NCBI RefSeq assembly: GCF_000378625.1
Contig: NZ_KB905168.1
Coordinates: forward strand, 208,416 to 272,415
DNA: 64,000 bases
Direction: 5' to 3'
Source of the DNA: Colwellia piezophila ATCC BAA-637
Lineage (GTDB): Bacteria > Pseudomonadota > Gammaproteobacteria > Enterobacterales > Alteromonadaceae
Each line of letters opens with the position of its first letter. Position 1 is the stretch's first letter. This document shows, one piece after another, positions 60,865 to 64,000 of this stretch. Both the position numbers and the translations under genes were made by a program. The notes beneath the pieces are model-generated. The model searched no databases, was not told where the DNA came from, and saw only the letters and a program-made list of their open reading frames with translations.

Positions 60865-61539
60865 ATGAAAAAAACATTACTAGCTATCGCTTTATTATCA
60901 AGCTTCTCAAATGCTGCTGTAGCAAACCAAGCCGGTGACTTTTTAGTTCGAGGCGGTTTAACGATGGTTTCACCAGATAGTGGCAAAACGCCAATTTTAT
61001 TAGGAGGCAGTGCGGATAATGGCATGTCACTTACCGTAGATGATAATACTCAACTAGGTTTAAATTTTGTCTATTTCCTTGATAGTAACTGGGCAATCGA
61101 ACTATTGGCTGCAACTCCGTTTACCCATGATGTAACACTTCAAGACCCTAAGGGTACATTACAAGCCGATGGCATAAAGTTGGCCGAAGTAAGTCATTTA
61201 CCACCAACCCTAAGTGCTTTGTACTATTTTGATACCGGGACTTCGCTTAAGCCGTATGTTGGCGTTGGCTTAAATTACACAATATTTTTTGATGAAAAAT
61301 TCGAATCTGCTCCAACAGCGTTGAGTTTAAGTAACTTAGAGTTAGATGGCTCTTTTGGTTACTCCGTTCAAGTTGGTGCTGATTATCATATCAATGATAA
61401 ATGGCATGTTAATGCCTCTGTTCGTTATATGGATATCAATTCAGATGCCACATTTGACGTAGGTGGCGATAGCATTGGCAGTGCAAGTATTGATATTGAT
61501 CCTATGGTTTATTCAATTATGCTGGGTTATAAATTCTAA
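60865..61539 (+). CDS. ompW: OmpW family outer-membrane protein
   Basis: 224 residues. A signal peptide (KKTLLAIALLSSFSNAAVA) is followed by alternating strands: the typical OmpW starts GDFLVRGGLTMVSPDSG and LGLNFVYFLDSNWAIELLAATPF, then LPPTLSALYYF and a C-terminal phenylalanine (YSIMLGYKF). It forms an 8-stranded barrel with a hydrophobic channel. It interrupts the tsaC-aroE order known from Escherichia coli. Confidence 0.94.
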   Translation: MKKTLLAIALLSSFSNAAVANQAGDFLVRGGLTMVSPDSGKTPILLGGSADNGMSLTVDDNTQLGLNFVYFLDSNWAIELLAATPFTHDVTLQDPKGTLQADGIKLAEVSHLPPTLSALYYFDTGTSLKPYVGVGLNYTIFFDEKFESAPTALSLSNLELDGSFGYSVQVGADYHINDKWHVNASVRYMDINSDATFDVGGDSIGSASIDIDPMVYSIMLGYKF

Positions 61540-61559
61540 AAAACTTTGTAGAATAAAAT

Positions 61560-61597
61560 AAAAAGCAGTAACTTATATAAAAGGGTTATTGCTTTTT
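61560..61597 (+). terminator. ompW terminator
   Basis: A 13-bp stem AAAAAGCAGTAAC/GTTATTGCTTTTT (one G-T pair) with a T tract, 20 bp after the stop. Confidence 0.8.
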
Positions 61598-61658
61598 TGT
61601 TTTCATTAATTGTTGATTCAGTTAGGCTGTAGCCATACGCTAACTTCTGCCGATAACT

Positions 61659-62492
61659 ATGATAAAACAAACCCCAGACCAATATCTCGTTTACGGAAAT
61701 CCGATAAAACAATCTCGCTCGCCAGACATTCATCATATATTTGCCAGTAAATGCCAACAAAACATCAATTATAAAAAACAGCTAGTGGGCCTTGATGATT
61801 TTTCTACGGCGGTTAGTGATTTTATTAGTCAAGGCGGCAAGGGAGCAAATGTCACTGCTCCTTTTAAAGAACAAGCACTTAGATTAGCCGATGTTTTGAC
61901 TGAGCGTGCCTCTTTAGCAGGTGCCGTTAATACACTTACCTTTAATAAAGGTAAGATATACGGTGATAATACTGATGGTGAAGGTCTAGTCCAAGATTTA
62001 TTAATGCACGGTGTTATTTTAAAGCAAAGCAGAATTTTGATATTAGGTGCCGGTGGTGCAGTCAGGGGAGTGCTTTTACCAATGCTTGCGCAAGATCCTA
62101 ATGCGATCACTATTGCCAATAGAACGGTAAGTAAAGCAAGAGACCTTTGTCAGCACTTTAATGATGAACGACTTAATGCTTGTAGCTTTGATGAGACTAT
62201 TGGGCAAGAGTTTGATCTGATAATTAATGCCACATCGGCTAGTTTATCTGGTGATTTACCAGCTATTCCGGCATCGATAATAACGACGTCAATGGTCTGT
62301 TACGATATGGTCTATGGTAAGAATGAAACACCCTTTCTCAAATGGGCTAAAGCGCAAGGTGCTTTTAAAGTTATTGATGGCTTAGGTATGTTGGTAGGCC
62401 AAGCAGCAGTGAGTTTTTCTGTCTGGCGCGGCGTAACACCAGATGTGCAGCCAGTAATTGATATCTTAAGAGCAGCTATTAAAGAAGGATAA
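61659..62492 (+). CDS. aroE: Shikimate dehydrogenase AroE
   Basis: 277 residues. The substrate site is NPIKQSRSPDIHHIFA, the catalytic Lys-Asp region is GANVTAPFKEQALR, and the NADP loop is LGAGGAVRGVLLPML. It reduces 3-dehydroshikimate in aromatic amino-acid synthesis. It sits 119 bp after ompW and 8 bp before yrdB. Confidence 0.97.
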   Translation: MIKQTPDQYLVYGNPIKQSRSPDIHHIFASKCQQNINYKKQLVGLDDFSTAVSDFISQGGKGANVTAPFKEQALRLADVLTERASLAGAVNTLTFNKGKIYGDNTDGEGLVQDLLMHGVILKQSRILILGAGGAVRGVLLPMLAQDPNAITIANRTVSKARDLCQHFNDERLNACSFDETIGQEFDLIINATSASLSGDLPAIPASIITTSMVCYDMVYGKNETPFLKWAKAQGAFKVIDGLGMLVGQAAVSFSVWRGVTPDVQPVIDILRAAIKEG

Positions 62493-62500
62493 GAGACCAT

Positions 62501-62734
62501 ATGAATCAAGCCATTTTGTTTAATGATGATTTGACCTTTGATAAAGGACAAGACGCTTGGTGTTTCACCGCATTACTCTCAGCGCAAGTCATCACTATTT
62601 ACTTTCATTCATTTCAACTGAAGCGACTGGGAGAAATTGATAACTGTACTAAATTCGATTTAGAAGAAATAGTAGAACTCTGGCTCGAAAAAAATGAGCC
62701 AGAGGGCAGTGTTATACACATACAAATGCGTTAA
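62501..62734 (+). CDS. yrdB: YrdB-like protein (DUF1488)
   Basis: 77 residues. LFNDDLTFDKGQDAWCFTAL and the later FDLEEIVELWLEKNEPEGS region fit DUF1488; the position after aroE matches Escherichia coli yrdB. Function unknown. Confidence 0.88.
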   Translation: MNQAILFNDDLTFDKGQDAWCFTALLSAQVITIYFHSFQLKRLGEIDNCTKFDLEEIVELWLEKNEPEGSVIHIQMR

Positions 62735-62767
62735 TAGCTTTTTCTAATGAATGAAGTACTTAGTTAT

Positions 62768-63307
62768 TTATTCACTAAGGTAATCATTTTTGAGTTCGAC
62801 ATAGTTGATGGCCGATTGTTTAAGGAAGGCGGCCTCACTGTCTTTTAAAGGTCTAGCTTGTTTTACCGGGTTACCAACATACAAATAACCGCTGACTAAA
62901 GTTTTATTTGGCGGAACTAAACTGCCCGCTCCAATAAAGACATCATCCTCTACAACTACACCATCCATAATGATAGCGCCCATACCGACGAGAATACGAT
63001 TTCCTAAAGTACAGCCATGCAACATGCATTTATGACCTACAGTGACATCATCACCAATAATTAACGGATTTCCTTCAGGGTTATTGGCACTTTTTCGAGT
63101 GACGTGCAAGACACTACCATCTTGGATATTAGTACGAGCGCCTATGGTAATCGTATTTACGTCGCCACGAGCAGCAACTAACGGCCAAATGCTGACATCA
63201 TTAGCTAAAGTAATATCTCCGACGAGAACCGCTGAATTATCAATATAGATATCTGAACCAAGGGAGGGGAGAATACCCTTATAAGGACGAAGATTAATTA
63301 TAGTCAT
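62768..63307 (-). CDS. yrdA: Gamma-class carbonic anhydrase-like protein YrdA
   Basis: 179 residues from ATG 63307 (MTIINLRPYKG); a longer frame to 63385 adds a non-homologous N-terminus. Hexapeptide repeats of the left-handed beta helix are clear: SAVLVGDITLANDVSIWP, then GARTNIQDGSVLHVT and GDDVTVGHKCMLHGCTLG, with the metal His residues in HVT, GHK and LHG. Escherichia coli YrdA has weak or no anhydrase activity, so the reaction is uncertain. Confidence 0.92.
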   Translation of the reverse strand: MTIINLRPYKGILPSLGSDIYIDNSAVLVGDITLANDVSIWPLVAARGDVNTITIGARTNIQDGSVLHVTRKSANNPEGNPLIIGDDVTVGHKCMLHGCTLGNRILVGMGAIIMDGVVVEDDVFIGAGSLVPPNKTLVSGYLYVGNPVKQARPLKDSEAAFLKQSAINYVELKNDYLSE

Positions 63308-63702
63308 ATAGCACCTATTGCATCGCTGCAATTTAATTGAATGGCAAGTGACCGTAAAAATAACATAGACAGCTAATAAAACCACTACTAGAGCTGACTA
63401 CTAGTTAAAAATATTATACGGATAAAGGAACTTATTGAAATTAAAAATCATAGAGGTGAGTGCAGATTGAACACATAGAGGTAAACTCACACAAGGGTTG
63501 TATGAAAGTTAAGCGAACGGATATTAAATGAAGATTTACTTAAAAAAATGGTTGACCTGATACTAAAACTGTCTAAAATGCGCATCCAGTTCCAAGGGGT
63601 AACCCAAAGAACTGTTTTGATAAGTTATCTACTTCCTTTTAAGGGTAATCAGTTAACTTAACGTTTAGTTTTAAAGTATTTCAAAGTAACTTAAAATAAA
63701 CG
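63308..63702. other. Intergenic region upstream of the rRNA operon
   Basis: No gene is seen. An A+T-rich stretch (63660-63700) next to the P1 -35 box could be an UP element. Confidence 0.5.
63552..63579 (+). promoter_or_regulatory. Possible upstream rrn promoter
   Basis: TTGACC (63552-63557), 16-bp spacer, TAAAAT (63574-63579), followed by GCGC. This could be a second promoter 150 bp before the main one. Confidence 0.45.
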
Positions 63703-63730
63703 TTGACATCAAAACCAGGGAGCGTATTAT
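63703..63730 (+). promoter_or_regulatory. rRNA operon P1-type promoter
   Basis: TTGACA (63703-63708), 16-bp spacer, TATTAT (63725-63730), then a GC-rich discriminator (ACGCCACC), all typical of growth-rate-controlled rrn promoters. Confidence 0.85.
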
Positions 63731-64000
63731 ACGCCACCTGCTTCGGGGCAACAGCAACGAAGTCAAGCAAATAACGAATGAGATTATTTGCTTCTTAACG
63801 CTTCTCTAATAGAGAGTAGTTAAGATTTTCTTTAACAATTAGTTATCATGCAATTTGTGTGAGCACTCACATTAATGTTGTTTTACATAGTTTTCCTTTC
63901 GGGGAGAACAAAAACGCTTAATGAATGATGTTCATGCAAACAAATATAGTTACTTATCTTTAGCGAGGTAGGTAGCGACTATGTAATGCGATATCAGTTT
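63731..64000 (+). ncRNA. rRNA operon leader (16S gene lies beyond the window)
   Basis: Transcribed leader with a boxA-like antitermination signal, TTTCTTTAACAATT (63827-63840), followed by the conserved GCAATTTGTGTGAGCACTCA region. The 5' end of 16S rRNA (AGAGTTTGATC) is not inside the window. yrdA next to an rrn operon is also the Escherichia coli order. Confidence 0.85.

Overview
The window looks like a marine gammaproteobacterium of the order Alteromonadales, most likely Colwellia or a close relative. This rests on low G+C, the gene content and gene order, and an exosortase-linked regulatory pair. The genus is my inference; no search was run. The window covers the replication-origin part of the chromosome.

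Layout. 1-4.3 kb: the end of an exosortase/PEP-CTERM (exopolysaccharide) locus, with a partial GspA/MshM-like ATPase and the PrsK/PrsR two-component pair. 4.6-8.7 kb: an RND efflux pump and its adaptor. 8.95-17.4 kb: tRNA-Arg(CCG) followed by an 8.4 kb genomic island with a P4-type integrase, an integrase-coupled protein, an AlpA-like regulator, an inovirus Gp2/YfjJ-like replication protein, a three-gene cassette (STAS-GHKL ATPase, DUF4325 STAS-like protein, membrane-anchored protein), a pseudogene with three stops, and two unknown genes. It ends in a decayed copy of the tRNA 3' end.

18.2-29 kb, leftward: parB-parA-rsmG-mnmG, then oriC with four DnaA boxes and many GATC sites, mioC, a decayed secreted-protein gene, mnmE, and yidC-yidD-rnpA-rpmH. 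29.1-38.6 kb, rightward: dnaA-dnaN-recF-gyrB, then glyQ-glyS. Two perfect parS palindromes lie inside recF, so the centromere of the ParABS system is within the window.

38.7-47 kb: a DksA-like and a YdcH-like small protein, lepB and tusA (leftward), then slt, pepQ, a YigZ/IMPACT protein and trkH. 47.1-54.5 kb, leftward: a large HEXXH metallopeptidase with propeller-like repeats, then trkA-rsmB-fmt-def. 54.6-63.3 kb: a LysM protein, dprA, smg, yrdD, purE-purK (opposite strand), tsaC, ompW, aroE, yrdB and yrdA. This follows the Escherichia coli order dprA-smg-yrdD-tsaC-aroE-yrdB-yrdA-rrn with purEK and ompW inserted. The window ends in the promoter and leader of an rRNA operon; the 16S gene starts beyond the edge.

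Intergenic DNA is peppered with related MITE-like repeats of about 230-264 bp with terminal inverted repeats, plus solo ends and deleted copies. Candidates for undescribed biology are the three-gene island cassette, the excision-crippled island architecture with paired integrase arm sites, the RuvA-C-like integrase partner, and the repeat family.
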